From: Doryteuthis pealeii
Lineage: Eukaryota; Mollusca; Cephalopoda; Myopsida; Loliginidae
Reading direction: 5' to 3'
NCBI GenBank assembly: GCA_023376005.1
Contig: CM042145.1
Coordinates: 60,125,364 to 60,189,363, forward strand
Length of the DNA stretch: 64,000 bases
Positions 46,671 to 57,045 of this stretch are shown here, piece after piece. The notes beneath the pieces are model-generated. The model made no database searches, was not told the DNA's origin, and worked only from the letters and a program-made list of their open reading frames with translations. Made by a program: the position numbers and the translations under genes. Positions within the stretch are counted from its first letter, which is position 1. The number at the start of each line of letters is the position of its first letter.

Positions 46671-47277
46671 TATTTGTGGAAAAAAGTGACTTACCGGTGA
46701 AAACGGTCACTGTGGTTAGTTGATGCAAGTTTCACAATGATAAGACAGCGATTTAACAAATATAAAGTGCCCCGTTGCAGTTATCACGTATTAATAATTT
46801 TAAAGAAATAATAAAACTATTATTCTACAATACTTAACAACCATCACCAAGATTAATTATAATTAACTACAACTATTTACCGCGAAAACAGTCTCCGATC
46901 GCGAGTTAACATAACTTTTCTTATTTTTTTCTTTTTCTTTCTTTTCACACTCTCTCTTCCTCATACTCTTTTACCAACCAGATTTAATCATTCCAGGGAA
47001 CCAAACCGTATCACACTCACTTAATAACAATACACCCATAATCAAATTTAAACTTAACTTAACCTTTAAACATTCCCCACAGTTTAATCAACCTAACCGT
47101 TTCCCAACATTACACAACATAATGCAAAAACATGTAACAACAAGTCTACCTACATTCATCCAACCCTTATTCCGAAGAATAAAAGCAATAAACAACATCA
47201 CAGCTCATTTTATTACGTTTATACCCTAACTATAGACTCTTAGGCCCTATTATTAAGTATAACTGTATATTTATACC

Positions 47278-47283
<6 letters not shown>

Positions 47284-47314
<31 letters not shown>

Positions 47315-47485
47315 TTGAATCCTTATTGATCAGCAAATTCCGTCCCGAACTCTGTATACAAAAACAATCCTTCAATTTACTGTTATTCGGATCCAACAAC
47401 CACTCCTCCAACAATAATATTGCTGATAATAACTCTGCCTGTTCTCACAACTTTGCTACGTAATATATATATATATATATATATT
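47284..47485. repeat. two (TA)n tracts
   Basis: TA at 47284-47311 and 47463-47485 with unique sequence between. Confidence 0.9.
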
Positions 47486-47565
47486 TTTTTTTGTTGTTTT
47501 TTTTTACTTCCACATCTGCTGATTTTACACATTACTCCTCGTACAAACATTAGTGTCACGGTATG

Positions 47566-47611
47566 CTTCTCTGATGAGACGTGACCGAAAAAAAGATATC
47601 TTTTTCAGAAG
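47566..47611 (+). ncRNA. hammerhead-like motif with strong helices I and III
   Basis: Core CTGATGA (47571-47577) and GAAA (47587-47590). Helix I CTTCT/AGAAG five pairs (47566-47570, 47607-47611). Helix III seven pairs (47590-47596 with 47599-47605) closed by TA, cleavage predicted after C47606. Stem II (GACGTGACC) has almost no pairing, so it may have been damaged by a deletion relative to GACGTGATACGTC seen elsewhere. Confidence 0.5.
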
Positions 47612-48206
47612 GAAAAAAAAAATTGTGAAATTGTATTTATTATAACATCTCACAATGCACACGCTTTTTAAAACCATTTTCAAATTTTGCTCGTACCACA
47701 ATCTATTCATATATATATTCATATATGGCCCGTCAAAATAAATAAATAAATAAATGAACAAATAAATAAAGGATTATGCACATACTAACAAAATTTCATA
47801 TCCCACCACTATAAGTAATTTAATTATTTATTATTTTTTAATAATAGTAAAACCATTGAAATGGTATAAATACACCTGCCTATGTGTGTATACACATACA
47901 CATTCTGTTAATTTTAATAAAATAAATAACTTTAGACATATATTAGGAAAACCACATTTAATCGCACCAGGCTCTATAATCATATAGGCAATCCTTATTA
48001 TTATCATAAACCATTAAAACAATAGCATAAAGCGGATTTCTGACAATGTTTATATTTTGATCCTTCGGATAAATGCCACTTCCGCTCATTTTGAATTTCA
48101 AGCCAGCGTTCCTTTGACTGCTGATCTATAACCAACCGTCATCGCAAAAATATACACACGTGCAATCGACTGCAAATAATCAATATCTTGATTAATCCAG
48201 TGGATT

Positions 48207-48245
48207 TAACCCTGAAGATCCTTATGGTGAAATTCGAGTAGGTTA
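48207..48245 (+). ncRNA. hammerhead ribozyme motif
   Basis: Core CTGAAGA (48212-48218), stem II CC/GG plus a T-T closing mismatch around TTAT, GAAA (48229-48232). Helix III A-T, T-G, T-A with CG loop (48232-48234, 48237-48239). Cleavage after A48240. Helix I TAACC/GGTTA perfect (48207-48211, 48241-48245). Confidence 0.65.
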
Positions 48246-48260
48246 TAACTGTGTACCATT

Positions 48261-48265
<5 letters not shown>

Positions 48266-48302
<37 letters not shown>
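48266..48302. repeat. (TA)n microsatellite
   Basis: About 36 bp, 20 bp after the preceding ribozyme motif. Confidence 0.95.
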
Positions 48303-48308
<6 letters not shown>

Positions 48309-48334
48309 TTGATTCCGCCTTGAAGTAGCGTACA

Positions 48335-48375
48335 AAGTCTAGCGGCATTAAAGAGACGTGATACGTCGAAACAGG
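48335..48375 (+). ncRNA. degenerate hammerhead-like motif
   Basis: TTAAAGA, stem GACG/CGTC, GAAACA. Core positions C3 and G5 are lost. Relative of the motif at 22786. Confidence 0.35.
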
Positions 48376-48386
48376 ACTGTATTCTT

Positions 48387-48722
48387 TTTTTATAATATAT
48401 GTGCTCGATGACGGTTGCTGAGGGTCTTAATGGTCTGGGTAAGACGTTAAACTCTGATGATGATGTTCCAGCTCTGGAACTCTGGGGAATGTGGGGCACC
48501 CTTCATCACCACTGCTCCCAGGCCCACTCTGACCCGGAGTAGTAGTACCTGTTAGGGTCCCATCTATGGGTTTAATAGAAAATTTGTTTATAAAAAAAAA
48601 TGAGTTTAATTTTTTTTAACCAAACTATCGCTACGAATCTTTTAAAATTTTACCGGAATTGAAGGGCTCAATGATATGCCATAAAAAATCAAACAAAACA
48701 AAACAAAACAAAACAAACAAAA
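48387..48722 (+). mobile_element. repeat A, 3' part
   Basis: From TATAATATATGTGCTCGATGACGG to a C/A tail (CAAAACAAAACAAAACAAAC). Contains GACCCGGAGTAGTAGTACC and GTTAGGGTCCCATCTATGGG. Confidence 0.85.
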
Positions 48723-48729
48723 TCCCTAG

Positions 48730-49740
48730 ATCGTCTGCCACTATTAGTTTTCGTTTTACAAAACAGATGAGCTATGGAATTTGAGATAAGTATTATTTGT
48801 ACCACTCAGTGTTACATACAATCGTGGGTAGCCTACGAATTATGTATATAAGTGTAGCTAGATTTTGAATTGGAGTTCGTTGAAGATTCAAAATCGGAGG
48901 GGGATAAATGAAAAGTTACCGTTAGCCGTTATAGTTATTATTTGAAAGTAATGACATTTCGCTGATCTATACGCCGACTTCTGATTGGCTGAAGGAAAGG
49001 TGTGTGGGAGGGAATTAGTTAAGAATATTTCGGCAGATAGTCGATGGGAACAGATGTTGGGATCGTTGCTCCCAAGATGCCGGCTTCTCACCGTGCGGTT
49101 AGAAACTCTTTTGGGTTGTGAGTTCTTAATAACGAATTAAAAAAGCAACAAAGTCTTGCTTAATTATTCATCAAGGAATTTAGCACAGGCGCAGGAAGAA
49201 AGAAATCAGACCAAACAGAGGAAAGAATAAGCCAGAACAAGTAAAAAAAGTAAGAGCCCATCACCTTCCATCACTTACCTTCTTACTCGACATTATTGTG
49301 TTAGTATAGCATTCAATTCTAAGACTAACAACAACAAGAAAGGAATTAATACTTCCTTTAATTCAAACAATTTATTGGTCAGCACATGAAATAACAAACA
49401 ACAATATAAAGTCCTTCCTATATATAAAGCTGAGTTTAAGGGACTTACCGGCGCGTTGGAGAAGATATCTTAGTGGTGATTTCTTAGAGCCCTTCAAATC
49501 GCTGCCTCGTGGTACCGCTGGTGGAATCTATCTATCTTGAGCTTTTGGATATTGCGCCTAAAACTCTGGGCTATCACGTGATTGGTATATCCAATCACAG
49601 AGTCTCTCCCTCACTCACTCTATATACAGGAATCAACATTTTACTGATCCAACAACATTTTATACCCGTTATGCAAAGATGGTATTTAAGATCTGCTTTA
49701 TTTTAACCAACATTCTTAAATTATTTTCATGGATGGTTGG
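48730..49740. other. no gene recognised
   Basis: A CCAAT-like GATTGGCTG (48984) and mixed composition suggest possible LTR material, but there are no paired ends. A repeat A scrap (TTTTAACGGCATATCAAC) lies near 49752 and another at 49988. Confidence 0.35.
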
Positions 49741-50039
49741 TTGCTTGGTAGATTTTAACGGCATATCAACTTGTCGGGGGTTATTTCATGCCAAGACATA
49801 AAGAATAATAATAAATGTTATATATCAATATTTTCATTTTTGTAGTTAAGTTTTTTTTACGACATGTTAGCATCGTTGGGCATCATATTGAAGGATTAGT
49901 TTTGTATGATATTGATCAGGTTTATGTTTATATTTTTGGTATAGTTTATTTCCCTAAAAAAAGATTCAATCCTGAGTCTAACAATGAGTTGACATGCCGT
50001 AAAACACAACGAACTAACCAAAATGATAACATAAGAACT

Positions 50040-50335
50040 AATTATTTCAAAGAAAAAATTGAAAATACACAAAAGAATATCAGGAATATGTTGTGTGAGA
50101 GATGAAACAGTTGATCACATAATAAGTAAATGCGGCAAATTGGCATAAAAAGGAATACAAATGTGTATATGATTGGGTAGGAAAGGTGATCGATTGGGAA
50201 TTGTGAAAATACTAAAAGATATTGACAATGCTAACAAATAGTATAAGCACGAACTGGAATCTCTCCGAGAAACATAAAAACGCGTAAAATTCTCCCGGAC
50301 CTTGAGATGCAAACAGACTACCGAATCACGGCCAG
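50040..50335 (+). pseudogene. R4/Dong-like LINE relic, heavily decayed
   Basis: Across several frames the segment follows the LINE copy at 38430: MLCERR-ETVDHIIS-like, GKWGRKGDRLGIV-like (DWVGKVIDWEL) and SLREN-KNA-NS. Stops are frequent. The flanks are not clean (TAA)n. Confidence 0.5.
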
Positions 50336-50407
50336 AATAACAGAATAATGTATTTCTTTAAAATAAAAAGATAATTACAAAGAAATGATCCGTGGTCTTT
50401 GTTCAAG

Positions 50408-50660
50408 TATATATATATATGTCACATATATAAGAGCATTCAAAAAATAAACCCACATCAAAGAGGTTCTTTACGGAACAGATGGACTTGCTACTACTAA
50501 CACACTCTTCTACCCGGATTTTAATAGCATGTCAAACCCTCAAAAATACTTCAATTTTTATAGTTCTTCTATAATTCTCCCTTTCAAAAAATCTAAAAAC
50601 AATTTCTTCAAATGAGAAATTTTCTCCTGACGATGACCTAAGGTCGAAACTATTTAAGAA
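50408..50660 (+). mobile_element. HHR-associated repeat, copy 2
   Basis: Plus-strand copy of 44390-44640, ending in the hammerhead at 50627. It lies between two TA tracts (50416 and 50714). Confidence 0.7.
50620..50660 (+). ncRNA. hammerhead core, partial
   Basis: CTGACGA (50627-50633), stem II GACC/GGTC (50635-50638, 50642-50645) with loop TAA, GAAAC (50646-50650). Helix III and helix I are poorly paired, so cleavage is doubtful. Confidence 0.45.
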
Positions 50661-50711
50661 TAAATAACATATAAGAAATATTCCTGTTTATCTTATTACT
50701 TTTTGTTCATA

Positions 50712-50713
<2 letters not shown>

Positions 50714-50766
<53 letters not shown>

Positions 50767-50767
50767 A

Positions 50768-50806
<39 letters not shown>
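50714..50806. repeat. (TA)n and (TG)n microsatellites
   Basis: TA to about 50783 with one interruption, then TG to 50806. Confidence 0.95.
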
Positions 50807-50998
50807 GTGTACTCTCCTATCGTATTGACTGTTTAGCAGTGAACGGATAGTACAACAGGTGTCCGGGTATGATTCTCTACTACATATGTGTCGAAAGAAG
50901 ATTCCTGATTCCGGACTGTAGAGAAATGTTCGCCCAATGTTTGACAATATCATTTTTGTCAGTCAAAAGAGTGTTATACAATGATATGATTAGTAATA

Positions 50999-51002
<4 letters not shown>

Positions 51003-51046
<44 letters not shown>
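51003..51046. repeat. (TA)n microsatellite
   Basis: About 44 bp of TA, left of the inverted HHR element. Confidence 0.95.
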
Positions 51047-51049
<3 letters not shown>

Positions 51050-51214
51050 GGGATCAAATAATGTTTGAAAAATGGCGAAGGCCGACAATTTGTGGGAGAT
51101 TATGTGCTTAATTAAAGTCATACCTAATTTGTTGATTAATTTATTATAATTAAATGAATCAGGCGTGCATATCGGTTTAAATGTAAAGCGTAAACAAATC
51201 GAGAAAAAGACGAT

Positions 51215-51257
51215 CTCTGTATGTACATTTCAGCCTATTAGGCCTCATCAGCACAAA
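51215..51257 (-). ncRNA. hammerhead ribozyme motif (left arm)
   Basis: Core CTGATGA (51251-51245), stem II GGCC/GGCT, GAAA (51231-51228), helix III ATG/CAT with TA loop, cleavage after A. Helix I here has one G-G mismatch (TTTGTG against CAGAG). Confidence 0.65.
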
Positions 51258-51275
51258 GCACTGCCCTGTCTATAG

Positions 51276-51317
51276 CTCTGTTGATGAGGCCTAATAGGCT
51301 GAAATGTACATACAGAG
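51276..51317 (+). ncRNA. hammerhead ribozyme motif (right arm, C3 changed)
   Basis: Core TTGATGA (51281-51287; C3 is T), stem II GGCC/GGCT (51288-51291, 51297-51300), GAAA (51301-51304), helix III ATG/CAT with TA loop (51304-51311), cleavage after A51312. Helix I CTCTG/CAGAG five perfect pairs (51276-51280, 51313-51317). C3T should reduce or stop cleavage. Confidence 0.6.
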
Positions 51318-51441
51318 ATCGACTTTTTCTCGATTTGTTTACGCTTTACATTTAAACCGATATGCACGCCTAATTCATTTAATTATAATTAATTAATTAA
51401 CAAATTAGGTAGGACTTTAATTAAGCACATAATCTCCGCCC

Positions 51442-51443
<2 letters not shown>

Positions 51444-51493
<50 letters not shown>
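51444..51493. repeat. (TA)n microsatellite
   Basis: About 50 bp, right of the inverted HHR element. 51494-52163 shows nothing recognised. Confidence 0.95.
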
Positions 51494-51496
<3 letters not shown>

Positions 51497-52163
51497 AAAG
51501 TCTGACGGCGTGAAAAAAAAACTAATGGTGCAGTTTATAAATAAATAAATTAAAATAATCGTGAGTATCGTGATTAATTGCCCAAAGAAAAAACACCGAA
51601 AGTTTAAATTAAATATGTAAAAAGCAAAATTATAAGGACTGAAATTGTTAGAAATTAACTACCTAAGTTTCAACTAACCATTCAGCAGGAGGTAGACTCC
51701 TTAGGTTCTGAGGTTCGTTTTCTTATATCTTAGATTAGTCTGTTCCTAAAAAAATACCCCGAAGAAACCAGCCAGCCAGCTCGTTGATCAATCTATTTCT
51801 GTTTCCACTATCTCAGACACAGAACGATGAGAGAGAATTATTAAAGAAAGTCTCAACGCTAAACAGTGTTATGTTTTTGTAATTTTCCCTCTCTAGTCGA
51901 CGATTCGCCATCACTATATTACATTCGGCCGGCATATTCTCCGGCCGTCCACAGGCAAGGAGACAATTGATCTTTAAGCATTCGACTATTTGTCAATAAT
52001 GTTTTGTAGCTTTCTTCGTGCAGTATATGTCCAAGTTTCGTTTAAGAATTCTATTCGTGTCCATCATCTCGGCGAAAATCCCGATATACAGAATCATGCG
52101 GAAGAAGCCAGTTATTGCTGTAATGTTCAACAATTTTTACACTTCTAGAGCCGGGGGATTGTT

Positions 52164-52199
<36 letters not shown>
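52164..52199. repeat. (TA)n microsatellite
   Basis: TA tract with one slip that runs into the palindrome. Confidence 0.9.
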
Positions 52200-52224
52200 A
52201 TAAGGATATCTACTGAGTCAGACG

Positions 52225-52261
52225 AACCTACTGTTAGTTTCGCATAAAGCTCTTCAGGGCT
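52225..52261 (-). ncRNA. hammerhead ribozyme motif (palindrome, minus)
   Basis: Mirror image of the plus motif at 52281: core at 52257-52251, GAAA at 52241-52238. Confidence 0.7.
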
Positions 52262-52280
52262 AAAATCTGAGTCAGATTTT

Positions 52281-52317
52281 AGCCCTGAAGAGCTTTATGC
52301 GAAACTAACAGTAGGTT
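52281..52317 (+). ncRNA. hammerhead ribozyme motif (palindrome, plus)
   Basis: Core CTGAAGA (52285-52291), stem II GC/GC with TTTAT loop (52292-52300), GAAAC (52301-52305), helix III ACT/AGT with AAC loop (52304-52312). Cleavage after A52313. Helix I AGCC/GGTT including one G-T pair (52281-52284, 52314-52317). All core positions agree with the consensus. Confidence 0.72.
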
Positions 52318-52618
52318 CGTCTGACTCAGTAGATATCCTTATTACTTGGCTCTACTTAGGTATCGAGCACTTTTTACAAATTAGCTTCTCCTAGCGGTTA
52401 TATGAATATATATATATCTTATATACATATATATGCATATAAATGTTTTCTTTTGGCCAAATACTATACAATAGATTATTTTTTGTTGGTACGAATATCT
52501 TGGTCTTTTCTTTTTTTCAAAAATTTTTTCTTCCTGGTTGATGTTTGGGTAGATATTTTTACAATCAAACTCTCTGCCGGGTTTTTTTCTCTCCGCAAGG
52601 ATCTACCAACACGCTTGG

Positions 52619-52621
<3 letters not shown>

Positions 52622-52676
<55 letters not shown>
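52622..52676. repeat. (TA)n microsatellite
   Basis: About 55 bp of TA. Confidence 0.95.
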
Positions 52677-52679
<3 letters not shown>

Positions 52680-52912
52680 ACTTCATCTTTCTGTATATTC
52701 ATTCTTTCGTTCATTGGCACGTCCACGCCTACTACAAAACAGATTTTTTTTTTTTTCGATTGCATCTGGACATAAAATGCTGGAATATCTCCATCGTGGA
52801 ATCACACTGTAAATCTCTATATTATCAATAAAAACATGTCATGTTCTCATCTAAAGACCAACTATATCTATTCTTATTATCATCATTATTAGTAGTACCT
52901 TTATTATCTTAA

Positions 52913-53060
52913 TCTATATATTAATACTCTTGTTCCTTAATCTTCCGATCGTTATCATCTTGCAACTCCTTCGGATTGAAAAAATGAGATAATCCAAATC
53001 CTTTAAGACGAAAAGTAAAAATGTAAATCCTGATTATCTGGTGTGGCTTATCCACCGAAT
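52913..53060 (+). mobile_element. Helitron-like family D, 5' fragment
   Basis: A|TCTATATATTAATACTC, then CGTTATCATCTTGCAACTCC and GATTATCTGGTGTGGC as in 29019. Broken off where the pyrimidine tract starts. Confidence 0.65.
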
Positions 53061-53531
53061 TTCCATTTCATTCTTCTTCATTTTTCTTCTTCTTCTAGTG
53101 CTTTGCCTTTTCCTCTATTCTTCTCCATCTTTTCTTCTTCTCCCTTTCTTCTTCTCCTATTCTTTTCTGCTTCTCCTTCTCCTCTTGTTCTCCTTCTCCC
53201 TCTTCATCTTTTCATCTCCTTTTTATTCTTCTTCTCTTCTTTCTCCTTCTTCTCCCCTATTCTAATTCTTTTTTTCCCTTTAAGTTCGTATTCTTATTTT
53301 GTTCATTTTCTTTTTCCTTTGCTCTTTTTCATATAATTCTTTCCTTTTTTTTCCTAATCTTCTTCGTCTTATTCTTCTTTTTCTTAATTGCTCCCTAAAC
53401 TTCTTTTTTCTTTTTTACTTTCTTTTTTTAACTTTTCTCCTTTCCCTTTTTTCTTTTTGACCATCTCTATATACTTTTGCCTTTTTCTTATTGATCTTCA
53501 TAATAATGTTGAATACACGTTCATCGCTATT

Positions 53532-53928
53532 ACTTCCGGGTCCACTCTGACCCGGATTGGTAGTACCTGTTAGGGTCCCATCTATGGGTTAAATAAAAAA
53601 ATTAAAAGTCAACGGGGCAGACTAAAGTCGGTATCAGCCAGTCAGCGAGGGAGTCTATCCCCTTAACAATAGCGCTAGACCAAGGAGATTGTTTTGGCAT
53701 CTGAGGTGGAGCGCCACACCTACCCATCAGCTCCTTACTACTGCACAGATCCCTGTGCTACTCATACGCTGAGTTGGCGAGGACCGGTATCGAACTAGGA
53801 ACCTTTTGGTTTTCTCCTGAAAAATGTGTTAAAAATTAAGTTAAAAAATGTTTTCAATGAATAAAACAAAAGGTCTTCGGCATAAAATAATCCAACAAAA
53901 GTTTGACATGCCGTAAAAATCTAACAAC
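53532..53928 (+). mobile_element. repeat A 3' part split by SINE S2
   Basis: GGTCCACTCTGACCCGGATTGG and GTTAGGGTCCCATCTATGGG before the SINE; AAAGGTCTTCGGCATAAAA and TTTGACATGCCGTAAAAA after it. Confidence 0.85.
53618..53820 (-). mobile_element. tRNA-derived SINE S2 nested in repeat A
   Basis: Best S2 copy. Inverted B-box-like GACCGGTATCGAACTAGGAA near 53784 (plus strand), body GGTATCAGCCAGTCAGCGAG and GAGGTGGAGCGCCACACC. Confidence 0.8.
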
Positions 53929-53957
53929 CCAGTCAAAATATCTTCTGATACTTTCTT

Positions 53958-54396
53958 TTGTGTCTTTGAACTCTTTCTCCTTATTATCAAGTTCCTTATT
54001 CTATAACAATTCCAACAATCTATTCACATTGTCTAGTATTTCCTTCTCCCATGTGTGTTATTTCCATGAAAAAATAAACGTACTCTTTCCCCTTCAATCA
54101 TATTCTCTCCTCTATTATTTTAAATGTATTTTCCATAAGGCAAAACAAAACAAAAGACAGCCTAAAGCCAAAAAAAAAGTCGCAAATAAATTCAGTGCAG
54201 CGATGATGCAATTCATAATGCACATTGCTGTTGTTGCTAATGATGTTTATTTCGTTGGCGTTACTCACGAAGAATATGCAAGTTTTAGGCTCGGTGATTT
54301 TTATCTGTCGTATCTTCATCTCTGCTGCAGCGACTGCTGATCACGTGCAAGATTGCTCCCTTCCTCCGCTCTCTTCGCTTCCGTATCGCCAGAATC

Positions 54397-54434
<38 letters not shown>

Positions 54435-57045
54435 ATCCACTGTCAGCAATTTCTGGTTGCTCTTTACAAAGTCAACTATCTTTTTTTTTTATTTGTTCTC
54501 GATAATTTTTTAACGTTAGTTTTCAGATTAATATTTTTCTGTCTCTCAATCTTTTTTTCTTTTTCTTTTTTTCCTTCTCTTTTCTGTTATTTTTCTTTCT
54601 TTTTTCTTCTTTCTTTATTTCTCTTTTCTTTTTCTTTCTTTATTTTTCTTTCTTTTTCTTTCTTTTTTCCCTTCTCTTTTCTGTCTTTTTCCTTCTCTTT
54701 CTATTCTTTTTTCTTTCTTTTTTCTTCTTTCTTTTTTTCTTCTTTCTCTTTCTTTTCTTTCTTTTTTTTTTTCTTTTTTCCTTCTCTTTTCTCTTTTTTT
54801 TTATTTTTCTTTCTTTTCTTCTTTCTTTTTTCATTTTTTTCTTTCTTTTTTCTTTTCTTTCCTTTTTTTTTCATTTTTCCTTTTTTCTTTTGTTTTTCTC
54901 TCTTTTTTTTCTTTCTTTTTCCTTCATTCTTTTTTCATTTTTTCTTTTTGTTTTTTCTTTCTTTTTTCTTTCTTTTTCTCTTTTCTTTGCTTTTTTTTTT
55001 GCTTTTTATTTTCATTTTTCATTTTTTTTCTTTTGTTTTTCTCTCATTTTTTTCTTTCTTTTTCCTTCTTTCTTTTTTCATTTTTCTCTTTCTCTTCCTT
55101 TTTTTCTTTTCTTTCCTTTTTCTTTCATTTTTCATTTTTTTTTTTTTTTCTCTTATTTTCTTCTTGCTTTTCCCTTCTTTCTTTTTTTCATTTTTTTCTC
55201 TTTCTTTTCTTTCTTTTTCTTTTCTTTTCTTCTTTTTCCTTTCCTTTTCTTTTCATTTCTTTTTTTCTTTTGTTTTTCTCATTTTTTCTTTTCTTTTCCT
55301 TCTTTCTTCTGTCCTTTTTCCCTTCTTTTTTCCTTTCTTTTTTTAATTCTTCCTTTTTTTCTTTTTTTTTCTTTTTCCTTTTTCTTTCTTTCTTTTTATT
55401 TTTTCTTTCTTTTTTATCTTTTTTCTTTTTACATTCCAATTCTTCTAGAGAATTTATTACTTTCTTCCTTATCTCTTTATTGATTATTCACGTATATTTC
55501 TTATTTCATTTTAATTTCTCTGTCTTTTCTGACTTATTCATCTTATTTATAAACTCACATCTCAATCAATATTCAACATTTTCTTCCTTATCATCTGGAT
55601 GATCGAACATTAACTTCTTATACAGAACTTTTATCCTGCGATGAGCACTTCTCTCCCACGTATTACATCATTATCATCTTTATTCTTCTCTTTCATCTAT
55701 ATAATTCTTTCATCTCTTCTATCCATTTTTGCTTTCGTCTATTTTTTTTCTTTTTCTTATGATTTCTTTATTTCTCTTTTTTTCTTTTATTTCTTCTTTT
55801 CATTTTTATTTGCTTCCTTAACTTCTTCAACGTTTCTTCTTTTCTTTCTTTCTCTGTCTTTTTCACTTCTTTCTTTTACCTTCTTCTTCTTCTTCTTCTT
55901 CTTCTTCTTCTTCTTCTTCTTTCTTTTTCACTTCTTTCCTTTACCTACTTCTTCTTCTACTTCTTTTCTATCTTTCTCTTTCTTTTTCACTTCTTTCCTT
56001 TCCTTCTTCTTCTTCTTCTTTCTTTCTGTCTCTGTCTTTTTCACTTCTTTCCTTTACCTTCTTTCTTCTTCTTCTTTTCTCTTCTCTTTCTTTCAATTCT
56101 TTCCTTTACCTTCTTCTTCTTTTTCTTTTCTCTTCTGTCTCTGTCTTTTTCACTTCTTCCTTTACCTTCTTCTTCTTCTTCTTCTTCTTCTTCTTCTTCT
56201 CCTTCTCTTTCTGTCTCGTCTTTTTCACTTCTTTCCTTTACTTTTCTTCTTCTTCTTCTTTCTTTCTTTTCTTTTTCACTTCTTTCCTTTTACCGTCTTC
56301 TTCCTTTCTTTCTTTCTCTGTATTTTTCACTTCTTTCCTTTAACCTTCTTCTTTTCTTTTCTTTCTGTCTCTGTCTTTTTCACTTCTTTTTCTTTACCTT
56401 CTCTTCTCTTTTCTTTCTGTCTCTGTCTGTCACTCTTCCTTACCTTCTTCTTCCTTTCTTTCTTCTCTGTACTTTTTCACTTCTTTTCTTTACCTTCTTC
56501 TTCTTCTTTCTTTCTGTCTCTGATCTGTCACTTCTTTCCTTTACCTTCTTCTTCTTCCTTTCTTTTTCTCTTCTTTTCACTCTTTCTTTACCTTTCTTCT
56601 TTTTTTCTTTCTGTCTATGCTCTTTTTCATTCTATTTCTTTACCTTCTTCTCTTTCTTCTTCCTTTCTCTTCTTTTTTCACTTCTTTTCTTTACCTTCTT
56701 CTTCTTCTTTTCTCTCTCTCTTGCTTCTATCGTCTTCTTTTCATCTTCTATTTTCTTTATTTCCTTTACCTTCTTCTCTTTTCTTTCTTTCTCTGTCTTT
56801 TTCACTCTTTCTTTACCATCTTCTTCTTTTTCTTTCTTTCTCTGTCTTTTTCACTTCTTTTCTTTACCTCTTCTCTTCTTCTTCTTCTTCTTCAGTTACT
56901 GCTTCATTATGTCTTTTAAACTCTTTCTCTTCTAGTTCCTTATGCTTTATAGCGATTCTATCAGGTCTATCCACATTGCCTGTCTTCCTTCTCGTATGTG
57001 CGTTATTTCCATTTACAAAAAAATAAAACGTACTTTCTCTTTCTC
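53958..57045. repeat. ~140-bp direct repeats flanking the pyrimidine core
   Basis: 53958-54096 and 56905-57045 are direct relatives sharing TAAACTCTTTCTC-like, AGTTCCTTAT, CCACATTGCCT-like, GTTATTTCCAT and AAAACGTACT blocks. The 2.8 kb between them is mainly the CTT tract. Confidence 0.75.

Larger units (their letters stand above)
51094..51443. mobile_element. inverted HHR element, ~160-bp arms
   Basis: Arms about 51094-51254 and 51278-51443 are inverted copies with few differences, around a ~23-bp spacer and bounded on both outer sides by (TA)n. Each arm has a hammerhead at its inner end. Confidence 0.85.
52200..52342. mobile_element. perfect 143-bp palindrome with HHR on each strand
   Basis: Two 71-bp arms are exact reverse complements around one central G (52271). 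Each arm carries a complete hammerhead. Perfect identity means the inverted copy is very recent or kept identical by gene conversion. Confidence 0.95.

Noticed and set aside
54225..57026. Long open frames of 373 and 461 codons
   Set aside because: They consist almost only of F, S and L from CTT/TTT words and overlap in several frames. They are low-complexity artefacts of the pyrimidine tract.
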